Position numbers and translations under genes: made by a program. 64,000 nucleotides of DNA from Azonexus hydrophilus DSM 23864 (GTDB lineage: Bacteria > Pseudomonadota > Gammaproteobacteria > Burkholderiales > Rhodocyclaceae). This document shows, in pieces, positions 26,315-33,771 of the stretch. Where the stretch lies: the NCBI RefSeq assembly GCF_000429605.1, contig NZ_AUCE01000019.1:1-64000 (forward strand), given 5' to 3'. Numbering within the stretch: position 1 is the first letter of the stretch; each line of letters starts with the position of its first letter. The notes below the pieces were generated by a model. That model was given only the letters and a program-made list of their open reading frames with translations. It had not been told where the DNA came from and did no database searches.

Positions 26315-27495
26315 AGGAGGAGGGCGCCGGCCAGCGCGCAGCCGGCGACGACGCGCCACGGCGCCTGCTTGCCGAACATCAGCGCGGCGAAGGCGAGGGC
26401 GGCGAGCAGCAGTTCCAGCGGCCCGTGGATGGCGCTGGTCCACACCGGGTCGTAGAGCGCCGCCAGCAGGATGCCGACGACCACGGCATTGACGCCGGCC
26501 AGGGCGGCACGGGCGCGCTGGTTGGTGCGCAGCGCGTCCCAGAAGGGCAGCGCCCCGGCCACCAGCAGAAAGGCCGGCAGGAAGATGGCCGCCAGCGCCA
26601 GCAGACCGCCGCCCCAGCCGTTGGGCGCGAGGTTGCCGGCGGCGCCGAGGAAGGCGGCGAAGGTGAACAGCGGGCCGGGCACCGCCTGCGCGGCGCCGTA
26701 ACCGGCGAGGAAAGTCTCGCTGCCGATCCAGCCCGGGGCGACGGTTTCAGCCTGCAGCAGCGGCAGCACCACGTGTCCACCGCCGAAGACCAGGGCGCCG
26801 GCCCGGTAGAAGGCATCGACCAAGGCCAGCGCCTGTCCGGGGAAGGCTTGCGCCAGCAGCGGTAGCCCGGCCAGACCCAGGAAGAAGAGCAGCAGCCAGA
26901 GGCTGGCGGCACGCCGGCCGATGCCGGCGGCGAGCGCTTCGCCGGGCGTGGTGATGCCTGACTGCTTGAGGCTCAAGCCGATCAGTCCGCCGACGACAAT
27001 CACGCCGATCTGGCTCCAGGCCGACGGCAGAGCGAGCAGAAAGGCGGCGGCCGCCAGTGCCAGTACGCGCCGGGGCCAGTCCGGGCAGAGGCTCTTGGCC
27101 ATGCCCCAGACCGCCTGTGCGACGACGGCGACGGCGACGATCTTGAGGCCGGCGATCAGGCCGCCGGGCAGGCGGTCGCCGAATTCGACCAGGCCGATGG
27201 CAAACAGGATGAGCAGAATCGCCGACGGCAGCGTGAAGCCGCACCAGGCGGCCAGTGCGCCGCGATAACCGGCGCGTTGCAGGCCGAGCGCCAGGCCGAC
27301 CTGGCTGCTCGCCGGGCCAGGCAGGAATTGACAGAGCGCGACCAGATCGGCGTAGGCCGCATCGCTCAGCCAGCGGCGACGATGAACGAATTCCTCGCGG
27401 AAATAGCCAAGGTGGGCAATCGGGCCACCGAAGGCAGTCAGGCCGAGGCGGAGGAAGATCAGGAAGGTTTCGCGGACAGGAGAGAGCGTCATCAT
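26311..27495 (-). CDS. chrA: Chromate transporter (CHR family, long chain)
   Basis: The 394-aa product has two homologous CHR halves. The N-terminal half carries the signature FLRLGLTAFGGPIAHLGYFR and the motif FLPGPASSQVGLALG. The C-terminal half has FGGGHVVLPLLQAE and GYGAAQAVPGPLFTFAAFLG. ChrA proteins export chromate using the proton motive force; some homologues have other anion substrates. About 10-12 membrane helices. No chrB or other resistance genes nearby. Confidence 0.88.
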   Translation of the reverse strand: MMTLSPVRETFLIFLRLGLTAFGGPIAHLGYFREEFVHRRRWLSDAAYADLVALCQFLPGPASSQVGLALGLQRAGYRGALAAWCGFTLPSAILLILFAIGLVEFGDRLPGGLIAGLKIVAVAVVAQAVWGMAKSLCPDWPRRVLALAAAAFLLALPSAWSQIGVIVVGGLIGLSLKQSGITTPGEALAAGIGRRAASLWLLLFFLGLAGLPLLAQAFPGQALALVDAFYRAGALVFGGGHVVLPLLQAETVAPGWIGSETFLAGYGAAQAVPGPLFTFAAFLGAAGNLAPNGWGGGLLALAAIFLPAFLLVAGALPFWDALRTNQRARAALAGVNAVVVGILLAALYDPVWTSAIHGPLELLLAALAFAALMFGKQAPWRVVAGCALAGALLL

Positions 27496-27610
27496 GCGCG
27501 CAGTTTAGCGACGTAATGTTTCAGAAAACAGGATGGTTTACATTTTCGAACACAAGCCGGCGCGTGATTTGTTAGGCTCGTTCCTGCTAGATCATCCGGA
27601 GTTTGAATCG

Positions 27611-29506
27611 ATGTCCGTCATGCGCAAGATTGCTGTGGTTTTCGCCGTGTTGTTCGCTTTGCTGGCCGTCGCGGCCGGTGTTGTCTATGCGCTGTTCGAC
27701 GCCGAGGCGATCAAACGCCAGATCAGCGAGCAGGTGGCCGCCAAGACTGGCCGGGTACTGACCATTGGTGGCGATGTCGGCCTGTCGGTTTGGCCGGAAC
27801 TAGCGGTGCGTGCCGGTCGCGTCAGCCTGTCGGAAGCGGATGGCAAGACGGATTTTGCCGCCATCGATTCGCTGCGCGTCGCCGTGGCGGTGATGCCGCT
27901 GTTGTCCGGGCGGCTGGAAGCCCGCGAAATCGAGATCGACGGTCTGGCGCTGACCTTGATCAAGCGGCGCGACGGATCGCTCAATATCGACGATCTGCTG
28001 GCCGGGCAGAAAGAAAAGCCGGCCGGCGATGCCAAGCCCGCCGCTGCAACCGCAGAGGACAGCCAGCCGCTGCAGGTGGACATCGCCGGCCTGGCCTTGC
28101 GCAACGCCCGCTTCACCTGGCGCGATCAGACGACCGGCAAGACGACCCAGCTTTCCTCGATTGATTTTTCGACCGGTCGCCTGCAGGCCGACAGCGCCGC
28201 CGCCACCCTGGCGATTGACGCGCTCAAGCTGGCAACGCGCGGCAGCAGCGGCGACGACAGTTTCGAGTTTGCCATCGACATGCCGGCCATCCGCCTGGCC
28301 GGGCAGCGTCTGGAAACCCCGTTTTCCGGCAACCTCGGCCTGGTCAGCAGCAAGCTGCCGATGCGCAGCCTGAAACTGCCCTTGTCCGGCAAACTGGCTG
28401 TCGATCTGGCCAAGTCGAGCGCCAGCCTGGGGCTCGACACCTGGCTCGATGAATCGAAAATCGGGCTGCAACTGGCGGTTGAGCGTTTTTCGCCGCTATT
28501 TTTCAATTTTGACCTGAAGGTCGATCAACTCAATGTCGACCGCTATCTGCCGCCAAAAGCCAGCGCCAGTGCCGGTCAGGCGACGCCAACCGGCGGCGAG
28601 GCCCCCGTCGCCAAGGGCAGGGCTGACGATGCCATCGACCTGTCGGCGCTCAACGAGTTGAATTTCCGTGGCCGGGTGGCGATCGGACAGCTACAGGCGC
28701 AGGGCCTGAAAGTGTCGGCGCTCGATGCCCGGATCGCGGCAGCCAACGGCCGACTGGATATCTCGCCGATGACCGCCAAACTCTACGGCGGCAGCCTCGA
28801 CGGTGCACTCGGCGTGAATGCGCGCGGCAATGTGTTCACGGTGCGCCAGAAATTGGCCGGCATCGATATCAGGGCGTTGATGAAGGACGCCATCGACAAG
28901 GAACCGCTGGAAGGTCGGGGCAGCCTGTCGCTCGATGTGAATACGCGCGGGGCCAACGCCGATGCCCTGAAACGGGCGCTGGCCGGTCAGGCGGCGCTCG
29001 AACTGCGCGATGGCGCGGTGCGCGGGGTCAATGTCGGCAAGATGCTGCGCGACGCCAAGGCTGTGCTCAAATCCGGTCAGGTCGGCAGCGCCACGGCCAG
29101 CACCACGGAAAAGACCGACTTCTCCGAACTGACCGCTTCCTTCCGGATCGCCGGCGGGGTGGCGCGCAACGATGATCTGGCCATGAAGTCGCCGCTGCTG
29201 CGCCTGGGCGGTGCCGGCGATATCGACATCGGCAACAGCCGGATCGATTACCTGGCCAAGGTCAGCATCGTTGATACTGCGCAAGGTCAGGAGGGCAAGG
29301 AACTCGCCGAGTTCCGCGGCATCACCATCCCGATCCGCCTGCGCGGCTCCTTCGACAAGCTCTCGTACTCGCTCGAAGTCGGTGATCTGTTGAAGGATGC
29401 GGCCAAGGCCAAGGTCGAGGAAAAGAAGCAGGAACTCAAGCAAAAGGCCAACGAAAAACTCCAGGAAAAGCTGGGCGGCAAATTGCAGGGCTTGTTCGGG
29501 AAATGA
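27611..29506 (+). CDS. AsmA family protein
   Basis: The 631-aa product has one N-terminal membrane anchor (about 4-25), then AsmA-type repeats in a long periplasmic region: VLTIGGDVGLSVWPELAVRAG, IEIDGLALTLIKRRDGSLNIDDL, and the C-terminal GRGSLSLDVNTRGAN and GRLAG-like region. It ends in a Lys/Glu-rich amphipathic helix. AsmA-like proteins help outer-membrane biogenesis and lipid traffic. The start at 27611 has CGGAG about 10 nt upstream; the frame is open to 27533. Confidence 0.85.
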   Translation: MSVMRKIAVVFAVLFALLAVAAGVVYALFDAEAIKRQISEQVAAKTGRVLTIGGDVGLSVWPELAVRAGRVSLSEADGKTDFAAIDSLRVAVAVMPLLSGRLEAREIEIDGLALTLIKRRDGSLNIDDLLAGQKEKPAGDAKPAAATAEDSQPLQVDIAGLALRNARFTWRDQTTGKTTQLSSIDFSTGRLQADSAAATLAIDALKLATRGSSGDDSFEFAIDMPAIRLAGQRLETPFSGNLGLVSSKLPMRSLKLPLSGKLAVDLAKSSASLGLDTWLDESKIGLQLAVERFSPLFFNFDLKVDQLNVDRYLPPKASASAGQATPTGGEAPVAKGRADDAIDLSALNELNFRGRVAIGQLQAQGLKVSALDARIAAANGRLDISPMTAKLYGGSLDGALGVNARGNVFTVRQKLAGIDIRALMKDAIDKEPLEGRGSLSLDVNTRGANADALKRALAGQAALELRDGAVRGVNVGKMLRDAKAVLKSGQVGSATASTTEKTDFSELTASFRIAGGVARNDDLAMKSPLLRLGGAGDIDIGNSRIDYLAKVSIVDTAQGQEGKELAEFRGITIPIRLRGSFDKLSYSLEVGDLLKDAAKAKVEEKKQELKQKANEKLQEKLGGKLQGLFGK

Positions 29507-29550
29507 GTCTTCCGACCTAGAATGCGGGCTTTGCCGGAAAGTTTTCAGCC

Positions 29551-29976
29551 ATGGCCCGCATCCGCATCGAACTGCCGGAAACCTTTGTCTTTTCGACCGA
29601 GGTTCCGATCTACATCCAGCATATCAATTACGGTCATCATCTCGACAACGCCGCGCTGCTGATGCTGGTCGCCGAGGCGCGGGTGCGTTTCTTCAAGCAT
29701 TTCGGCTGGAGTGAAATGGATGTGGACGGACCGGGCATCATTGTCGCCGATGTCGCCGCCCAGTACCGGTCCGAAGCCTTCCACGGCGAGACGCTGGTGA
29801 TCGGCTTTGCCACCGCCGACTTCCACGAACACGGTTGCGATCTGCTCTGGCAACTGAATGACCAGGCCAGCGGCCGCGAAGTCGCCCGTGGCAAGCACGG
29901 CATCGTCTTCTTCGATTACGCAACGCGCAGCAAGGCCAGGGTGCCGGCCAGCTTCATCGCCAAGGTCGGCGCATGA
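29551..29976 (+). CDS. Hotdog-fold acyl-CoA thioesterase (4HBT-like)
   Basis: 141 aa in a single hotdog domain. IQHINYGHHLDNAALLMLVAEARVRFF carries the conserved Asn/His/Asp of the 4-hydroxybenzoyl-CoA thioesterase/YbgC type, in which Asp17-like residues serve catalysis. The substrate is unknown. Overlaps the following radical SAM gene by 4 nt (ATGA, 29973-29976), so the two are coupled. Confidence 0.8.
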   Translation: MARIRIELPETFVFSTEVPIYIQHINYGHHLDNAALLMLVAEARVRFFKHFGWSEMDVDGPGIIVADVAAQYRSEAFHGETLVIGFATADFHEHGCDLLWQLNDQASGREVARGKHGIVFFDYATRSKARVPASFIAKVGA

Positions 29977-30857
29977 TTCCGATACGTTACGTCGAGCCGG
30001 TGTTCCGGCCGCCGTCGGAAGCCGAATCGCTGATCCTGCCGGTGACCGACGGCTGCTCGTGGAACCAGTGCACCTTCTGCGAGATGTACACCGCGCCGCA
30101 GAAGAAATTTCGCGCCCGCGACGAGGCCGAGGTACTGGACAGCATCCGCGCCACCGGCGAGCGTTACGGTAGCGACATCCGCCGCGTTTTTCTGGCCGAC
30201 GGCGATGCGCTGGTTTTGCCGACCCGCCGGTTGCTCACCGTGCTCGAAGCGATCCGCACGCATCTGCCGGCGGTGCGCCGCATTTCCAGCTACTGTCTGC
30301 CGCGTAATCTGAAGAAGAAAAGCCAGCAGGAAATCGACGAACTGGCCGCTGCCGGCCTCTCCATGGTCTATGTCGGCGCTGAATCGGGCGACGACGCGGT
30401 GCTGGCGGCCGTCAGCAAGGGTGAGACCTTCGATAGCACCGTCGACGCGTTGAACAAGCTCGGCGCTGCCGGCATCAGCCGCTCGGTGATGATTCTCAAC
30501 GGTCTCGGTGGGCGCGAGTTGTCACGCCAGCATGCGGAGAACTCGGCGCGTCTGGCCAACGCCACCCAGCCGGAATACCTGGCGACGCTGGTAGTCAGCT
30601 TTCCCAAGGGCGAACAGCGCTTGCGCGCCGGCTTTCCCGGCTGGGAGCCGCTGACCCAGCCGGAGCTGTTCGCCGAGATGGAAATCTTCCTCGATGGGCT
30701 GGAACTGAAACGCACCGTCTTCCGTTCCGATCACGCGTCGAACTGGCTGATCCTCAAGGGCACGCTCGGCGCCGACAAGGAACGCCTGCTTGCCCAGGTG
30801 CGCCAGGCCATCGCCGGCGAGGCAAAGCTGCGTCCGGCCTGGGCGCGGGGGCTTTAG
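29973..30857 (+). CDS. Radical SAM protein with CX4CX2C motif
   Basis: The 294-aa product has a 4Fe-4S motif GCSWNQCTFCEMYT (residues about 27-41) with four residues between the first two cysteines, an expanded spacing. Downstream, RVFLADGDALVLPT, SMVYVGAESGDDAVL and MILNGLGG are the SAM-binding strands of the HemN/Elp3-like superfamily. Substrate unknown. Translation is coupled to the upstream thioesterase, hinting at a lipid or acyl-CoA substrate, an inference from context. The stop shares 4 nt with the convergent response-regulator gene. Confidence 0.8.
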   Translation: MIPIRYVEPVFRPPSEAESLILPVTDGCSWNQCTFCEMYTAPQKKFRARDEAEVLDSIRATGERYGSDIRRVFLADGDALVLPTRRLLTVLEAIRTHLPAVRRISSYCLPRNLKKKSQQEIDELAAAGLSMVYVGAESGDDAVLAAVSKGETFDSTVDALNKLGAAGISRSVMILNGLGGRELSRQHAENSARLANATQPEYLATLVVSFPKGEQRLRAGFPGWEPLTQPELFAEMEIFLDGLELKRTVFRSDHASNWLILKGTLGADKERLLAQVRQAIAGEAKLRPAWARGL

Positions 30858-31588
30858 GTCCGCTCTTCGGCCCGGCTGTCGTCGCTCAGGCTGTAGCCCT
30901 GGCCGCGATGCGCGCGAATCGGAATACTCGTGCCGGTCGTGCGAGTGATCTTGCTACGCAGGCGGCTGATCACGACCTCGATGCGGTGTTTGTCGAATTC
31001 GTCGGGCAGCATGCCCATGGCCAGGCCCAGCTCCATTGGTGTGCACGGTTGCGGGGCGCGGGCGTGGAGCTGGCGCATCAACTGCAGTTCGTTGAGCGTC
31101 AAGGCGGTGCGGCTGCCGTTGGGCGCAATCAGGCTGGCAGTGTCGAGATTGAGTTGCCAGTTGGCCAGCGTTGAATTGCCGTTGGTCGTTTGCATACTGC
31201 CGGCACCATCAAAACGGTCACGCAGGCGATTCAGCGTCAGGATCAACTCATCCAGGTCGACCGGTTTGACCAGATAGGCGTCGGCACCATCCTCCAGCCC
31301 CTGCAGACGATCCTGGCGCTGACTACGTGCGGTGACGAAGATGATGCCCATCTGCTTGTCGTGGGTGCGCAGATGACGACAGATCGACAGGCCGTCCTCG
31401 TCGGGCAGACCGATGTCGAGTATGGCGACGGCAACGCGGTTGACTGCTAGGTGCCGATAAAACTGCCCGGCCGAGGCGAAGGTTTCGACAGTGTGGCCGA
31501 ACTGGCCTAGCTGAAAAGCGAGTTCGTCGCGCAGGACCGGTTCGTCCTCGACAATGGCAATGTTGAAAAGCCGGGTATGTTCCTGCAT
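30854..31588 (-). CDS. OmpR/PhoB-type response regulator
   Basis: The 244-aa product has a receiver domain (IVEDEPVLRDELAF; phospho-Asp in VAILDIGLPDEDGL; Lys in YLVKPVDL) and a winged-helix output domain ending SRLRSKITRTTGTSIPIRAHRGQGYSL. It is divergent from the 7TMR-DISM histidine kinase at 31653, 64 bp apart, so the two most likely form one signalling pair. Possible targets are the TPS genes downstream of the kinase. Confidence 0.88.
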   Translation of the reverse strand: MQEHTRLFNIAIVEDEPVLRDELAFQLGQFGHTVETFASAGQFYRHLAVNRVAVAILDIGLPDEDGLSICRHLRTHDKQMGIIFVTARSQRQDRLQGLEDGADAYLVKPVDLDELILTLNRLRDRFDGAGSMQTTNGNSTLANWQLNLDTASLIAPNGSRTALTLNELQLMRQLHARAPQPCTPMELGLAMGMLPDEFDKHRIEVVISRLRSKITRTTGTSIPIRAHRGQGYSLSDDSRAEERT

Positions 31589-31652
31589 GGGCTGCCAAGC
31601 GTGTTTTCAAGCGACGGCACAGTATAGCAATGGCTCGGCTATCATCCATCCG

Positions 31653-33647
31653 ATGACGAACATTCTTCCTCATATCCGACGTTTTTTCCTGCTCTGGCCA
31701 TGCTTGCTATTGCTCACCTGGCTGGTCCGGCCGGTTTTTGCAGTCGAACTCTCGGTCGAACTGGTCGCCGAACAGGGGCGGCAGCCCCTGGTGGGAAAGC
31801 TGCAACGCTATTACGACGCCAGCAACGAGCGTTCGTTCGACGAGATCGTGCAATTGGCGCGTGATGGAAAATTTTCCAGCATCGATCGCAACGACGGCCT
31901 GGGTTATGTCCCGGGAACGATCTGGCTGCGCTTCAGCGTTGAGCGGGCGCCCGATGTGCCTTCTTCATGGTGGCTGGAGGTCAGGCGGCCGGCACTGGAT
32001 GAAGTCGATCTTTTCCGGCACGGAGCTGATGGCTGGCAGCGGATCGAGCAGGGGGACAACCGTCCATGGGCCGGGCGTGAGGTCCGGAACCGGAACAGCG
32101 TTTTCGTTCTCGACCTGGCGCCAGGCGTCAGCGAATATTTCGTACGCGTTCACACGACCTCGAGCAGCGCCGCCCGCCTGACTCTCTGGCAGCCTTCGGC
32201 TTTCGCCAGCTATGCAGCACTCGATATGGTGCTGGTCAGCGGCTTTGCCACGGCCATCGTGGTCATCATCCTGATCAACCTGTTGATGGCTGCGTATCTG
32301 CGCGAGCGTCTCTACCTGATCTACAGCCTCAACCTGCTTGTTTTTGCGGGGATGATGTTCCTGGTTGAAGGCCTGCTGCATTTCGTCATGATGCCGGCCG
32401 AGCCGTTGCGGGTCGAAGCATGGGTTTCGGTTTTTCATCCGCTGGTCATGCTGACGATAGCTTTCCTGTTTCGCGAGATTGTCGCCCTTTGGGAAAGCGC
32501 GCCGAGGATTGATCGCGTCTACCTGCCGTCAGTGTTGCTGATCTGTGGCCTGGGCTTGCTGGCTGTACCGCTGGGCTTTTCCGACAGCCTGAAACCCTGG
32601 CTGTGGAAGCTCTTTCTCGTCGAAATGGCGATCAACCTCGGCCTTGCCGCCTGGTTGTCCATTCGCGGCAATCGCGGTGCCCGTTTCTATTTGCTGGCTT
32701 TCGGTGTGCTACTGCTGGGCGGCGTCTTCTCCATTCTCGGTAATCTTGGTTGGTTGCCCGATCCGGCACTCGGTCCCGTCATGCCGCTGATCGGCAGTCT
32801 GCTACACATGGTCCTGATGCAGATGACCGTGAACGACCGGGTACTCGCCGCCAAGCGGGCCTACGATCTGGCACGTGAGCAGGCGCTGGCTGCGGAAAGG
32901 CGAGCGACCGAAGGGCTGAACCGCGAGGTTGCTCAGCGTACCCAGGCACTTGAAACCGCCCTTGCCAGCGAGCATCGCGTGGCCGAACAGCAGCGACTGT
33001 TCGTGCGCCTGATCTCGCACGAATTCCGTACCCCGCTGGCCGTCATTGACGCCTCGGCGCGCTCGATATCCATGTTGCCGACCCTGTCGGACGAGGTAGC
33101 GAGTCGCTGCGGTAATATCAGCCAGGCGACGCGCCGTCTTGGCGAAATGCTGGAGAAATGCGTGGCCGACAGCCGGCTAGATACCGATCTGCCGCTTGAA
33201 CGGGAGCCGGTTGCGGTCACTGATCTGGTCGCCAGCCTCAGAGGGCAATTGTTGCTGGAGGGGGTCGAGCGCGAGGTGTTGTTCCACTGTCCGGCGCCGG
33301 AAACGGTCGTGCTTGGTGATCCGGTGCTGCTCCAGATACTGTTCGGCAACCTGCTTTCCAATGCCCTGAAATATTCGCCGGAGGAGAGTGTGGTCAGTGT
33401 CGATTTCCTTCATGAGAGCAATGTGCTGCGCGTGATTGTCAGCGACCGGGGCTGTGGCGTCCCGGCAACCGAGTTGGCGCATGTTTTCGACAAATTCATG
33501 CGTGGCAGCAATTCGGCCCCGAATACCGGCCTGGGCCTGGGGCTACCGCTGGCCAAGCGCATCGCCGAACTGCATGAAGGTAGTATCGAGATCGAAAGCC
33601 AACCCGGTGTGGGGACACGGGTTATCGTGGTGTTGCCGATAGCTTGA
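31653..33647 (+). CDS. 7TMR-DISM sensor histidine kinase
   Basis: The product has about 664 aa: a signal peptide (to about VFA-VEL), a periplasmic 7TMR-DISM extracellular-2 domain (about 30-175), and seven membrane helices (about 185-400). A coiled coil (AERRATEGLNREVAQRTQALE), HisKA (LISHEFRTPLAVIDASA) and HATPase (GNLLSNALKYSPEES, DRGCGVP, GLGLGLPLAKRI) follow. DISM domains often bind carbohydrates. Start at 31653 preferred because the signal peptide follows directly. Its regulator is the divergent OmpR-type gene. Confidence 0.88.
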   Translation: MTNILPHIRRFFLLWPCLLLLTWLVRPVFAVELSVELVAEQGRQPLVGKLQRYYDASNERSFDEIVQLARDGKFSSIDRNDGLGYVPGTIWLRFSVERAPDVPSSWWLEVRRPALDEVDLFRHGADGWQRIEQGDNRPWAGREVRNRNSVFVLDLAPGVSEYFVRVHTTSSSAARLTLWQPSAFASYAALDMVLVSGFATAIVVIILINLLMAAYLRERLYLIYSLNLLVFAGMMFLVEGLLHFVMMPAEPLRVEAWVSVFHPLVMLTIAFLFREIVALWESAPRIDRVYLPSVLLICGLGLLAVPLGFSDSLKPWLWKLFLVEMAINLGLAAWLSIRGNRGARFYLLAFGVLLLGGVFSILGNLGWLPDPALGPVMPLIGSLLHMVLMQMTVNDRVLAAKRAYDLAREQALAAERRATEGLNREVAQRTQALETALASEHRVAEQQRLFVRLISHEFRTPLAVIDASARSISMLPTLSDEVASRCGNISQATRRLGEMLEKCVADSRLDTDLPLEREPVAVTDLVASLRGQLLLEGVEREVLFHCPAPETVVLGDPVLLQILFGNLLSNALKYSPEESVVSVDFLHESNVLRVIVSDRGCGVPATELAHVFDKFMRGSNSAPNTGLGLGLPLAKRIAELHEGSIEIESQPGVGTRVIVVLPIA

Positions 33648-33656
33648 AATCTATAG

Positions 33657-33677
33657 CTCTCATCGCCGAGAGTTTTT
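33657..33677 (+). terminator. Probable terminator after the 7TMR-DISM kinase
   Basis: CTCTC-ATCGCC-GAGAG followed by TTTTT, 10 bp after the kinase stop. Short stem, so moderate confidence. Further into the leader of the tpsA gene lie a CCTCT..AGAGG dyad (33707-33722) and a GGCC..GGCC repeat. Confidence 0.5.
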
Positions 33678-33771
33678 GAGAGCCTTCTCGTGCTTGATTT
33701 TCATACCCTCTTTAATTAGAGGCCTGCAGTTTTTCATGCAAAGGCCAACAAACAGGATCGAGGAGCGGAGT

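Noticed and set aside
31554..31652. N-terminal extension of the 7TMR-DISM kinase
   Set aside because: It would overlap the divergent regulator gene and push the signal peptide inward by 33 residues.
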